DNA from: an uncultured Verrucomicrobiota bacterium
Lineage (GTDB): Bacteria; Verrucomicrobiota; Verrucomicrobiia; Opitutales; Opitutaceae
NCBI GenBank assembly: GCA_903898675.1
Contig: CAIUGM010000003.1
Coordinates: 1 to 50,630, forward strand
Direction of reading: 5' to 3'
Length of the DNA stretch: 50,630 nt
Part shown: piece by piece, positions 32,136-39,520 of the stretch
Position numbering within the stretch: position 1 is the first letter of the stretch
Layout of the letters: every line of letters begins with the position of its first letter
The notes under the pieces: model-generated
Told to the model about the DNA's origin: nothing
Databases searched by the model: none
Seen by the model: the letters and a program-made list of their open reading frames with translations, nothing else
Program-made: the position numbers and the translations under genes

Positions 32136-33218
32136 ATGAGCATCAAAGTTGGCATTATCGGCGCGGGCGGCATGTTGCGCTATCACGCCGCGGGCTTCAA
32201 ATCAGCGGGCGCGGAAATTGTCGCCGTTGCCGACGTCAACGCCGCCGCGGCACAGAAGGTCGCGGCCCGCGAGGGCATCGCCCGGTCCTTCGGCGACGTC
32301 GGCCAGATGCTGCGCGAGTGCCCGGAGCTCGACGCCGTCTCGGTCATCGTGCCGAACAAGTACCACGCGGCGGTCGCCCTGCAGGCCCTGGCCGCGGGCA
32401 AGCACGTGTTCTGCGAAAAGCCGCCGGCGCTCAACGCGAAGGAAATGGCGCGCATGCAGGCCGCCGCCGCCAAGGCGAAGCGGACGCTGATGTTCAACTT
32501 CAACAACCGCGCGCGCCCGGAGAGCTATGCGATGATGGAATACATCGCCGCCGGCACCGTCGGCACCATCAACACCTGCCAGGCAAAGTGGATCCGCCGC
32601 GCCGGCATTCCCGGCTTCGGCGGCTGGTTCACGACCAAGGCCATGTCCGGGGGCGGCCCGCTGATCGATCTGCTGCACATGGTCGACCTCGGGCTCTACT
32701 TCATGGGCTATCCCGAGCCGGCGCATATCCTGGCCCGCACCTACCGCGACCACATCGCCGACAAGGCCTTCAAGGGCCCGTGGGGCATCCCGGACGTCGC
32801 CAAGGGCACGACCGATGTCGAGGCGGCCGCGCACGGCTTCATCACCTTCAAGACCGGCCAGTCGATGTCGCTCGCCGTCTCGTGGGCGGAGATGAACCAG
32901 CGCGAGGAAGTGTCGGTCACCTTCCAGGGCGCGAAGGCCGGCGGCCTCGTCCGCCGCCTTTTCGGCACGGACGGCCTGGACAACACCGCCATCGATGCGT
33001 GCCAGCTCTACACGGTCGAAAACGGCCGCCAGGTTAACCGCGACATCATCGTCCCGTCGGACGAGACGATGGGCCGCACGCGCTCCGCGGCAAATTTCAT
33101 CCACGCGCTCGAGGGCCGCGAGGCCCCGCTGAACACGCCCGACCAGGCGCTCTCGCTCATGAAGATCATCGACGGCGCCTACAAATCCGCCGCCACCGGC
33201 CGGCCGGTGAAACTGTGA
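32136..33218 (+). CDS. Gfo/Idh/MocA oxidoreductase 3
   Basis: The protein has 360 residues from ATG 32136. A start at 32112 would place coding sequence in the palindrome arm and was rejected. The dinucleotide loop is KVGIIGAGGMLRYHAAGF, the lysine motif is HVFCEKPPALN, and the histidine helix is GGGPLIDLLHMVDLGLYFM. The long insert DHIADKAFKGPWGIPDVAKG is typical of the branch found with xylose-isomerase-like partners. It likely oxidises a sugar hydroxyl using NAD(P). Confidence 0.93.
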   Translation: MSIKVGIIGAGGMLRYHAAGFKSAGAEIVAVADVNAAAAQKVAAREGIARSFGDVGQMLRECPELDAVSVIVPNKYHAAVALQALAAGKHVFCEKPPALNAKEMARMQAAAAKAKRTLMFNFNNRARPESYAMMEYIAAGTVGTINTCQAKWIRRAGIPGFGGWFTTKAMSGGGPLIDLLHMVDLGLYFMGYPEPAHILARTYRDHIADKAFKGPWGIPDVAKGTTDVEAAAHGFITFKTGQSMSLAVSWAEMNQREEVSVTFQGAKAGGLVRRLFGTDGLDNTAIDACQLYTVENGRQVNRDIIVPSDETMGRTRSAANFIHALEGREAPLNTPDQALSLMKIIDGAYKSAATGRPVKL

Positions 33219-33276
33219 AATTGAAAGCAGCGAGCATTTCACCGCCCCGTTTCTTGCTCCGCACTCCTACTCTCCT

Positions 33277-34446
33277 ATGAAACTCAATCGCAAGCTTCGC
33301 ATGGGCATGGTCGGCGGCGGCCGCGGTGCCTTCATCGGGTCGGTCCACCGCATGGCCACGCGCCTCGACGGCGAGATCGACCTCGTGGCCGGGTGCTTCT
33401 CCGCCGATCCGGCCAAGTCCCGGCTCTCCGGCGCCGATCTTTTTCTGGCGCCGGGCCGCGTCTACGCCACTTACCAGGACATGGTGCGCGGGGAGCTCGC
33501 GCTGCCCGCGGACCAGCGCATCGACTTCGTGTCGATCGTGACGCGCAACAATATGCACTATGCCGTGGCCAAGGCGTTCCTCGAGGCCGGCATCCACGTG
33601 ATCTGCGACAAGCCGCTGTGCTTCACGCTCGCCGAGGGCCGGAAGCTCCGTGCCATCGTGCGCAAGAGCGGCCTGGTTTTCGCGCTCACCCACAACTACA
33701 CCGGCTACCCGATGGTGAAGGAGGCGCGGGCCTGGGTGCGCGGCGGCAAGCTCGGCCGTTTGCTGAAGGTCGTCGTCGAGTACCCGCAGGGCTACGCCAT
33801 CACGGCGCTCGAGCAAAAGGCCGACGGGGCGATTTCCAACTGGCGCATGGACCCGTCCATCGCCGGCGTGTCCAACTGCATGGGCGACATCGGCACGCAC
33901 GCGCACAACCTGGCGCGGTACATCACCGGTTTGGAGATCGAGGAGATCTGCGCCGAGCTCTCGACGTTCATTCCCGGCCGGCCGCTCGATGACGACGGCA
34001 ACTGCCTGCTGCGGTTTGCGGGCGGCGCGAAGGGCATCCTGTTTGCGTCGCAGGTTTCCAGCGGCGACGAAAACAACCTGAACATCCGCGTCTATGGCAC
34101 CAAGGGCTCGCTCGAGTGGCACCAGGAGGATCCCAACGAGCTCGTCTTCAAGCGCGCCGACGCGCCGCCCGTGGTTTCCCGCCGCGGCAACAGTTACCTT
34201 TCGCCGGCGGCGCAGGACGCCACCCGCACGCCCTTCGCGCACCCCGAGGGCTTCATCGAGGCGTTTGCCAACGTCTACCGCGCGGCGGCCACCGCGATCG
34301 CCGATGCCGCCGCCGGGCGCAAGGCGCCCAAGGGGGGTTATGATTTCCCCACGGTTGACGACGGCATCGCCGGCATGGCGTTCATCGAGTCGGCCGTGAA
34401 AAGCAGCCAGCGCGGCGCCCGGTGGGTGAAGGTACCGAAGGCATGA
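33277..34446 (+). CDS. Gfo/Idh/MocA oxidoreductase 4
   Basis: The 389-residue protein has the nucleotide loop RMGMVGGGRGAFIGSVHRMA, and the lysine motif reads HVICDKPLCFT, with Asp for Glu. The histidine helix is NCMGDIGTHAHNLARYITGL. It is longer than the others and belongs to the branch with a SVHRMA loop. It follows paralogue 3 by 58 nt and precedes cstA by 64 nt. Three paralogues in the plus-strand run and one on the other strand suggest successive oxidation and reduction steps, as in known 3-keto-sugar and inositol pathways. Confidence 0.92.
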   Translation: MKLNRKLRMGMVGGGRGAFIGSVHRMATRLDGEIDLVAGCFSADPAKSRLSGADLFLAPGRVYATYQDMVRGELALPADQRIDFVSIVTRNNMHYAVAKAFLEAGIHVICDKPLCFTLAEGRKLRAIVRKSGLVFALTHNYTGYPMVKEARAWVRGGKLGRLLKVVVEYPQGYAITALEQKADGAISNWRMDPSIAGVSNCMGDIGTHAHNLARYITGLEIEEICAELSTFIPGRPLDDDGNCLLRFAGGAKGILFASQVSSGDENNLNIRVYGTKGSLEWHQEDPNELVFKRADAPPVVSRRGNSYLSPAAQDATRTPFAHPEGFIEAFANVYRAAATAIADAAAGRKAPKGGYDFPTVDDGIAGMAFIESAVKSSQRGARWVKVPKA

Positions 34447-34510
34447 ACTGATTTTCCCCGTCAGGATTCCGACCCCCGGCCCGCCGCCCCAACCCCCGCA
34501 AACCCCCGCC

Positions 34511-36607
34511 ATGAAACCACGCTTTTGGTTCCGTGCCATGCTTTGGACCCTCGTCAGCGCGGCCGGCGTCGGCGCGATCGCCGTGCTCGCCCTGTCGCGC
34601 GGCGAGCCGGTGAGTGCGCTGTGGATGGTGGTGGCGGCGGTGTGCGTGTTCGCCGTGTCCTACCGGTTCCACTCGGCGTGGCTGATGGCGAAGGTGCTGA
34701 CGCTCGATGAGCTGCGCGCGACGCCCGCCATGGTCCATGAAGACGGCCGGGATTTTGTGCAGACGAACAAGTGGGTCGTCTTTGGCCACCACTTCGCGGC
34801 CATCGCGGGACCGGGACCGCTGGTCGGGCCGGTGCTGGCGGCGCAGTTCGGTTTTCTGCCCGGGATGCTGTGGATGCTGGTCGGCGCCACGCTCGGCGGG
34901 GCGGTGCACGACTGTGTGATCATGTTCTGCTCGGTGCGCCGGCGGGGGAAATCCCTGGCCCAGATGGTGCGGGAGGAGGTCGGGCCCTTCGCGGGGCTGG
35001 CGGCGCTCGTGAGCATCATCGCCATCATGGTGATTTTGCTCGCCGTGCTCGGCCTCGTGGTGGTGAACGCCCTCGCCGAGAGTCCGTGGGGTCTTTTCAC
35101 GATTGCGGCGACCATGCCCATTGCCGTGGTCATGGGCTGCGCGATGCGCTTCGGCGGGGCCGGCGGCAAGTGGCTCGCGGTCAGCAGCGTCCTCGGCGTC
35201 GCGGCGCTGCTGGCCGCCGTCTGGGCCGGGCAGTTTGTGCGCGGCACCGCGCTCGAGGGCTGGTTCACGCTGCCGGGCCCGACGCTGGCGTGGTGGATCA
35301 TCGGCTACGGCGTGCTGGCCTCGGTGCTGCCCGTCTGGCTGGTGCTCGCGCCGCGCGACTACCTCAGCACGTTCATGAAGATCGGCACCGTGGCCGCGCT
35401 CGGCCTCGCGATCGTGGCCATCGGCCCGATGCTCCGCATGCCCGCGCTGACCAGGTTCATCGACGGCACCGGCCCGGTCGTCGCGGGCCCGGTGTTTCCC
35501 TTCTGCTTCATCACGATCGCCTGTGCCGCCATCTCGGGCTTTCACGCGCTCATCGCCTCGGGCACGACGCCGAAGCTGCTGACGCGTGAGAGCCACATCC
35601 GGATCGTGGGCTACGGTGCGATGGTCACGGAGATGGTCGTGGGCATCATGGCGCTCATTGCCGCCTGCGCGATGCAGCCGGGGGAATATTTCGCCATCAA
35701 CCTGAAGGGCGAGCCGGCGGCCGTCGTCGCGAAGGTCAGCGCCCTCGGCTTTCCCGTCACCACGACCGAGATGTCCGCGCTTGCCGCCAGTGTGGGCGAG
35801 AAAACCATGATCGGGCGCACGGGCGGCGCCCCGACGTTCGCCGTGGGCATGGCGCAGATGTTTGCCGGGGTGCTGGGCAGCCCTTCGACAGGCTCAGGGC
35901 CCGGGGCCGGGCTGGGAGGCCGAGCCGGCCTCGCGGTCTGGTACCACTTCGCGATCATGTTCGAGGCCCTGTTCATCCTGACGACCATCGACGCCGGCAC
36001 GCGGGTGGGGCGGTTCCTGGTGCAGGATCTGCTCGGGCTTTTTTCCCCGGCGCTCGGCGACACCAAGTCGTGGGTGGGCAACGCCGGCGCCACGCTGCTG
36101 TTTGCCGGGGCCTGGGGCTGGTTCCTGTATCAGGGCGTGATCGATCCACTCGGCGGCATCAACTCGCTCTGGCCCATCTTTGGCGTGGCGAACCAGCTGC
36201 TGGGTGTCATCGCGTTTGCCCTCGGCACGACCGTCCTGATCAAGATGAACCGGGTCCGCTACCTGTGGGTCACGCTCGCGCCGCTTGCGTGGCTGCTCGC
36301 GGTGACGATGACGGCGGGCTGGCTGAAGATCTTCAGCGCGGATCCGCGGCTCGGTTTCCTCAGCGCCGCCGCCGGGTTCCGCCGGAAGCTGGCGGAGGAT
36401 GCCGGCACGCCAGCGGCGCAGGTCGCGGCCTGGCAGCACCAGCTGATGAACAATTACATCAACGCAGCCGTCACCGGAATCTTTCTCCTGCTGGTGCTCG
36501 TCGTGGTGACCGCCAGTGCCCGGGGGTGGTGGCAGCTGCTCGCCGGCCGGCGGCCGGCCGTGCTGCACGAGGAAACCTACGTGCCGCTCGCGGTCACGGC
36601 CAAGTGA
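34511..36607 (+). CDS. cstA: Carbon starvation protein CstA-family transporter
   Basis: This 698-residue membrane protein has about 15-18 helices. CstA signatures are TNKWVVFGHHFAAIAGPGPL, the GATLGGAVHDCVIMFCSVRR loop, and WYHFAIMFEALFILTTIDAG. Members import peptides or pyruvate. Directly before WYHFAIM the protein has about 15 extra residues (SPSTGSGPGAGLGGRAG) encoded partly by a repeated palindrome (35880-35900). The final helix precedes a short cytoplasmic end. The stop overlaps the start of the next gene by 1 nt. Confidence 0.93.
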   Translation: MKPRFWFRAMLWTLVSAAGVGAIAVLALSRGEPVSALWMVVAAVCVFAVSYRFHSAWLMAKVLTLDELRATPAMVHEDGRDFVQTNKWVVFGHHFAAIAGPGPLVGPVLAAQFGFLPGMLWMLVGATLGGAVHDCVIMFCSVRRRGKSLAQMVREEVGPFAGLAALVSIIAIMVILLAVLGLVVVNALAESPWGLFTIAATMPIAVVMGCAMRFGGAGGKWLAVSSVLGVAALLAAVWAGQFVRGTALEGWFTLPGPTLAWWIIGYGVLASVLPVWLVLAPRDYLSTFMKIGTVAALGLAIVAIGPMLRMPALTRFIDGTGPVVAGPVFPFCFITIACAAISGFHALIASGTTPKLLTRESHIRIVGYGAMVTEMVVGIMALIAACAMQPGEYFAINLKGEPAAVVAKVSALGFPVTTTEMSALAASVGEKTMIGRTGGAPTFAVGMAQMFAGVLGSPSTGSGPGAGLGGRAGLAVWYHFAIMFEALFILTTIDAGTRVGRFLVQDLLGLFSPALGDTKSWVGNAGATLLFAGAWGWFLYQGVIDPLGGINSLWPIFGVANQLLGVIAFALGTTVLIKMNRVRYLWVTLAPLAWLLAVTMTAGWLKIFSADPRLGFLSAAAGFRRKLAEDAGTPAAQVAAWQHQLMNNYINAAVTGIFLLLVLVVVTASARGWWQLLAGRRPAVLHEETYVPLAVTAK
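35880..35900. repeat. GCCCTTCGACA...CAGGGC palindrome inside cstA
   Basis: The 21-nt imperfect palindrome GCCCTTCGAC-AGGCTCAGGGC lies in the cstA frame and encodes part of a loop insertion. A near-identical unit (GCCCTTCGACAAG...TGGGC) is at 39452-39472 in a spacer. The word is known as a dispersed repeat in several unrelated bacterial genomes. Confidence 0.6.
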
Positions 36608-37047
36608 TGCGCATCGCCGTCATCGCCGACACGCACGACCGGTTTCCGCCGGGGCTTCCGGCCCGGTTGCAATCCGCCGACGAGATCTGGCATCTCGGGG
36701 ATGTGTGCGAGCCGGAGACCCTCGCGGCGTTCAGCGACCTGGGCAAACCGCTGTTCGTCGTGCTGGGGAACAATGAGACCCATGACCTGTGGCCGCGGGA
36801 ACTGGCGCTGGAGCGGGCCGGGCTGCAGTTTTTCCTGACACACATCCCGCCCGGCCGCGTGCCGCCCGGCACCCACGTGGTGCTGCACGGCCACACCCAT
36901 GTGCCGCGGGACGAAACCGATGAGCACGGCCTGCGCTGGCTCAACCCCGGCTGCATTACGCGGCCCAACCGCGGCGCCCGGGCCAGCTTTGCGTGGCTGA
37001 CCCTCAAGGCGGGCCGGTCACCGGACTGGCGGCTGGAAATGCTCTGA
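36607..37047 (+). CDS. YfcE/MJ0936-type metallophosphoesterase
   Basis: The protein has 146 residues. All calcineurin-like phosphoesterase blocks are present in order: IADTHD, IWHLGDV, VLGNNE, FFLTHIPPG and LHGHTHV. It is the short single-domain type that hydrolyses phosphodiesters or phosphomonoesters with two metal ions. The frame is open far upstream, but the ATG at 36607 overlapping the cstA stop (TGATG) gives the canonical start MRIAVIADTHD. It is probably translated by coupling with cstA. Confidence 0.92.
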   Translation: MRIAVIADTHDRFPPGLPARLQSADEIWHLGDVCEPETLAAFSDLGKPLFVVLGNNETHDLWPRELALERAGLQFFLTHIPPGRVPPGTHVVLHGHTHVPRDETDEHGLRWLNPGCITRPNRGARASFAWLTLKAGRSPDWRLEML

Positions 37048-37064
37048 GCGGGAGGCGCTTTGGC

Positions 37065-37137
37065 GGGGGCGCAGACTTGCTGCGCCCCGTGTGTGCACGG
37101 CATCACGGTCGCGGGCGCAGCAAGACTGCGCCCCTAC
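37065..37137. repeat. CGCAG palindrome element, copy 2
   Basis: GGGGGCGCAGACTTGCTGCG followed by CCCC, then an 11-13 nt centre with GTGTGTGCACGG, then GGGCGCAGCAAGACTGCGCC followed by CCTAC. The two halves are mutual inverted repeats, and the right edge is CTAC. It lies between convergent genes. Confidence 0.75.
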
Positions 37138-37159
37138 TAATGTATCTGAGCCTCCCGGC

Positions 37160-37960
37160 TCAGTTCGTCATCAGCTTCCGCCACGAGTAGCTGGCGACGC
37201 TGTTGCCGACGCTCACTGCGTCAGGCGGGGACTCGGCGATGGTCCCGAGGGAGGTCAGGATGACGGCCTGGTTGCCCTTGCGGGCGGCCCGGGCCTGTTC
37301 CTCGCCCTGGCTGGGGGTGGGTTTGCCGTCCTTGCCAATGCGGCTGAAGGTGACGCGGCCTTCCGGCGTGATGGTCACAACCCGGTCGCCCGGTTTCCGG
37401 CCCGTGACGTAGCTGCCGGAGACGGCGGAGAAGACGGAGGCCCGCTCGCTGTCGGCGGTGACGAGCACCAGGTCGGCCGGCAGGTCGCTGAGTTTTCTCT
37501 GCGGCAGGCCGAACTTGAAGCCGATGATGATGAAGGCCAGGGCGAGGACAAAGAGTCCGGCGACTTCACCCACTGTGCGCAGGATGCCATGGCGCTGGGT
37601 GGAGGCGGCTTGTTTCCGGGCGGCCTTGGCCGCCGGTGCGCCGGCGACATTGAACGGCGGCAACTGCGCGAGCCCCTCCGGCGACTCGACCGTCCAGAAT
37701 TCATCGAACAGCGAGGTGCTCTTGTGCACGCACAGCCGGCCGTGATGCACCGCGATGCGCCAGCCCTTGTCGTCGCGGTGCACAAGGATGCCCGCTTCCG
37801 TCTTGGGGTTGGCGGAGACATCCAGCCGCAGGAGATTGCCCGCGAGCCGGATGACCTCCTCCAGGGGGATCTGGCCGAGCTCGACCTTGTCGGCCGCGCC
37901 CGCGAGCGCCGTGGCACCGGGGGTCAGCTGAACCAGGGTTACGCGGTAGGTCGGGCTCAT
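37160..37960 (-). CDS. Conserved hypothetical protein with one membrane helix
   Basis: I do not recognise a named family. The 266-residue protein has a soluble N-terminal half (YRVTLVQLTPGATALAGAAD, RLAGNLLRLDVSANPKTEAG), one membrane helix (about 133-152, EVAGLFVLALAFIIIGFKFG) and a C-terminal domain of about 110 residues (KLSDLPADLVLVTADSERAS, KPGDRVVTITPEGRVTFSRI). The start overlaps the stop of the pseudopilin gene by 4 nt, so the two are translated together, and it may serve the same secretion or pilus-like machinery. Confidence 0.6.
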   Translation of the reverse strand: MSPTYRVTLVQLTPGATALAGAADKVELGQIPLEEVIRLAGNLLRLDVSANPKTEAGILVHRDDKGWRIAVHHGRLCVHKSTSLFDEFWTVESPEGLAQLPPFNVAGAPAAKAARKQAASTQRHGILRTVGEVAGLFVLALAFIIIGFKFGLPQRKLSDLPADLVLVTADSERASVFSAVSGSYVTGRKPGDRVVTITPEGRVTFSRIGKDGKPTPSQGEEQARAARKGNQAVILTSLGTIAESPPDAVSVGNSVASYSWRKLMTN

Positions 37961-38472
37961 AGTTCGATGATCAACACCAGGGTGTTGCCCGAGCCCAACC
38001 GGACGTTGCCGGTGTTGAGATTGCCGTCGTCGAGTTGATCATCGATCATCTGCAGCTGATCGAGATCCTCGCTCATCGGATTGTTGGCGGCGCTTTCGAT
38101 GGTGATCGCCGCCTTGGTATAAAAGCCGTTGGAGGACACATCGGCGTCCCACTCATACACGCCGCCGATCGGCGTCGGGAGCACGAAGCCCTCCGGCAGG
38201 GCCCCGACCATCTCGGGCGGGATCACCTGGGGGCCGGTGTCCGCCGGCCAGTGGCCGTTCTGCAGGTTGTAGGTCACGAAGGCCGTGGAAAAGGCCCGGA
38301 AGTCATTGATCACGGCGGTGGTCTTGGACCGCATCGTGATGTGCCGGTAAGCCGGCAGCGTCATGGCGGCGAGCAGGCCGATGATGACCACCACCACCAT
38401 GATCTCCACCAAGGTGAACGCGCGGCTGCGATGCGGCGGAGGCGTGGTGGTGATGATTGGACTGAACGGCAC
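37957..38472 (-). CDS. Type IV pilin-like / pseudopilin protein
   Basis: The protein has 171 residues from GTG 38472. The frame is open to 38718, but earlier residues lack a pilin-like leader. The prepilin motif is RSRA-FTLVEIMVVVVIIGLLAA: a basic leader of 18 residues, cleavage before Phe, Glu at +5, then the N-terminal helix. The residue before the cut is Ala instead of the usual Gly. The C-terminal domain ends LGSGNTLVLIIEL. It resembles the prepilin-type N-terminal cleavage/methylation proteins abundant in Verrucomicrobiota. No other secretion genes are nearby. Confidence 0.85.
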   Translation of the reverse strand: MPFSPIITTTPPPHRSRAFTLVEIMVVVVIIGLLAAMTLPAYRHITMRSKTTAVINDFRAFSTAFVTYNLQNGHWPADTGPQVIPPEMVGALPEGFVLPTPIGGVYEWDADVSSNGFYTKAAITIESAANNPMSEDLDQLQMIDDQLDDGNLNTGNVRLGSGNTLVLIIEL

Positions 38473-38584
38473 TGGATCAAAACGTATTAATATTGGATGG
38501 CGGTGCAAGCATTCTGAAAGAAAAGCCGGCCCGCGCACGGATTCTCCCCGGTGGTTTTTCCCAGGAAAATAACCGCCCGGGCGG
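38473..38584. promoter_or_regulatory. Divergent promoter region of pseudopilin and metallopeptidase genes
   Basis: This short spacer between divergent starts contains an AT-rich patch (AAAACGTATTAATATTGGAT, 38479-38498) that is unlike the surrounding GC-rich DNA and is a likely promoter. TTGCAC lies upstream on the minus strand, but its spacing to TAATAC is only 13 nt, so no boxes are assigned. Confidence 0.3.
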
Positions 38585-39373
38585 ATGCAAGTGCGGGGTG
38601 CAAGTACCGGGAAAAATTCACGGCTGGCTTCGGCGGCGAAGCCGGTTAACAAGGCCCCATTGAGCGGCACCCAGCAGGAATTTTTTGAAACCCGGGCCCC
38701 CGAGGCCCCGCCGGACATAATCTATGTCCGCAGTTACCGTGCCCGCCAATACCGGCTGACCCTGCGGCGCGACGGCGTCGGCGTGGTGACGGTGCCCGGG
38801 CGGGGCTCGGAGCGCGAGGCGCAGCGTTTTGCCGGGCAGCACCGCGCCTGGCTGGAACGCGCGCGGGTCCGGCAGGCGCGCAAGCCGCGCGGGGCGGAGA
38901 TCTGGACCCTGGGCACCCACCTGCTCTGGCGCGGGGAGATGACGGAGCTGCGGCCCGCGACGACGGGCGGGCGACCGACCGTCTGCCTCGCCGCCGATAC
39001 CTTCCGCGTGCCGGCGCTGGAGGGCGACCTGCGGGCGACCCTCGAGGCGCACTTTGCCCGGCGGGGCAAGATCGAGCTGCCGGCCCGCACCTGGCAGCTG
39101 GCGGCCGAGACCAATGTCGACGTGAAGCAGGTGACGGTGCGCAACCAGCGCTCCCGCTGGGGCTCCTGCTCGGCGGCGGGCACGATTTCCCTCAACTGGC
39201 GGCTGGTGCAGACGCCGGATTCGGTGCGCGACTACATCATCCTCCATGAACTGATGCACCTGCGGGAGATGAACCACTCGGAGCGCTTCTGGGCGCGGGT
39301 CGAGGAGGTCTGCCCGTGGTGGCGCGACGCCGAGCGCTGGCTCAAGCGCAACGGCAGCCTGCTGGGCTTGTGA
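38585..39373 (+). CDS. YgjP-like (DUF45) zinc metallopeptidase
   Basis: The protein has 262 residues. The C-terminal half carries VTVRNQRSRWGSCSAAGTIS, LVQTPDSVRDYIILHELMHL and the third ligand in REMNHSERFWARVEEVCPWW, giving the HExxH zinc site (HELMH) plus a distal His of the YgjP/M48-like group. The N-terminal 45 residues are variable and may start later. The family is linked to proteolysis but has few characterised members. Confidence 0.9.
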   Translation: MQVRGASTGKNSRLASAAKPVNKAPLSGTQQEFFETRAPEAPPDIIYVRSYRARQYRLTLRRDGVGVVTVPGRGSEREAQRFAGQHRAWLERARVRQARKPRGAEIWTLGTHLLWRGEMTELRPATTGGRPTVCLAADTFRVPALEGDLRATLEAHFARRGKIELPARTWQLAAETNVDVKQVTVRNQRSRWGSCSAAGTISLNWRLVQTPDSVRDYIILHELMHLREMNHSERFWARVEEVCPWWRDAERWLKRNGSLLGL

Positions 39374-39394
39374 GGGTGGTGGGGCCTTGGATTT

Positions 39395-39511
39395 TGTAGG
39401 GGCGCAGACTGGCTGCGCCCTCGATCGGGATGGCGCGGGTGGAGGGCGCACGCCCTTCGACAAGCTCTGGGCCCCCGAGCCCGCCGGATGGGCAAGTCTG
39501 CGCGCCGACCA
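39395..39511. repeat. CGCAG palindrome element, copy 3, with a second palindrome inserted
   Basis: GTAGGGGCGCAGACTGGCTG followed by CGCCC (39395-39419) is a clean left half with the GTAG edge. The centre holds the GCCCTTCGACAAG...TGGGC unit (39452-39472), and the right part GGCAAGTCTGCGCGCC (39490-39506) is a decayed partner arm. One repeat appears to have inserted into or beside another. Confidence 0.6.
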
Positions 39512-39520
39512 AGCTAGAAT

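Noticed and set aside
36070-36606. Long N-terminal extension of the metallophosphoesterase
   Set aside because: Those residues are the shifted frame of cstA; the family start MRIAVIADTHD is at 36607.
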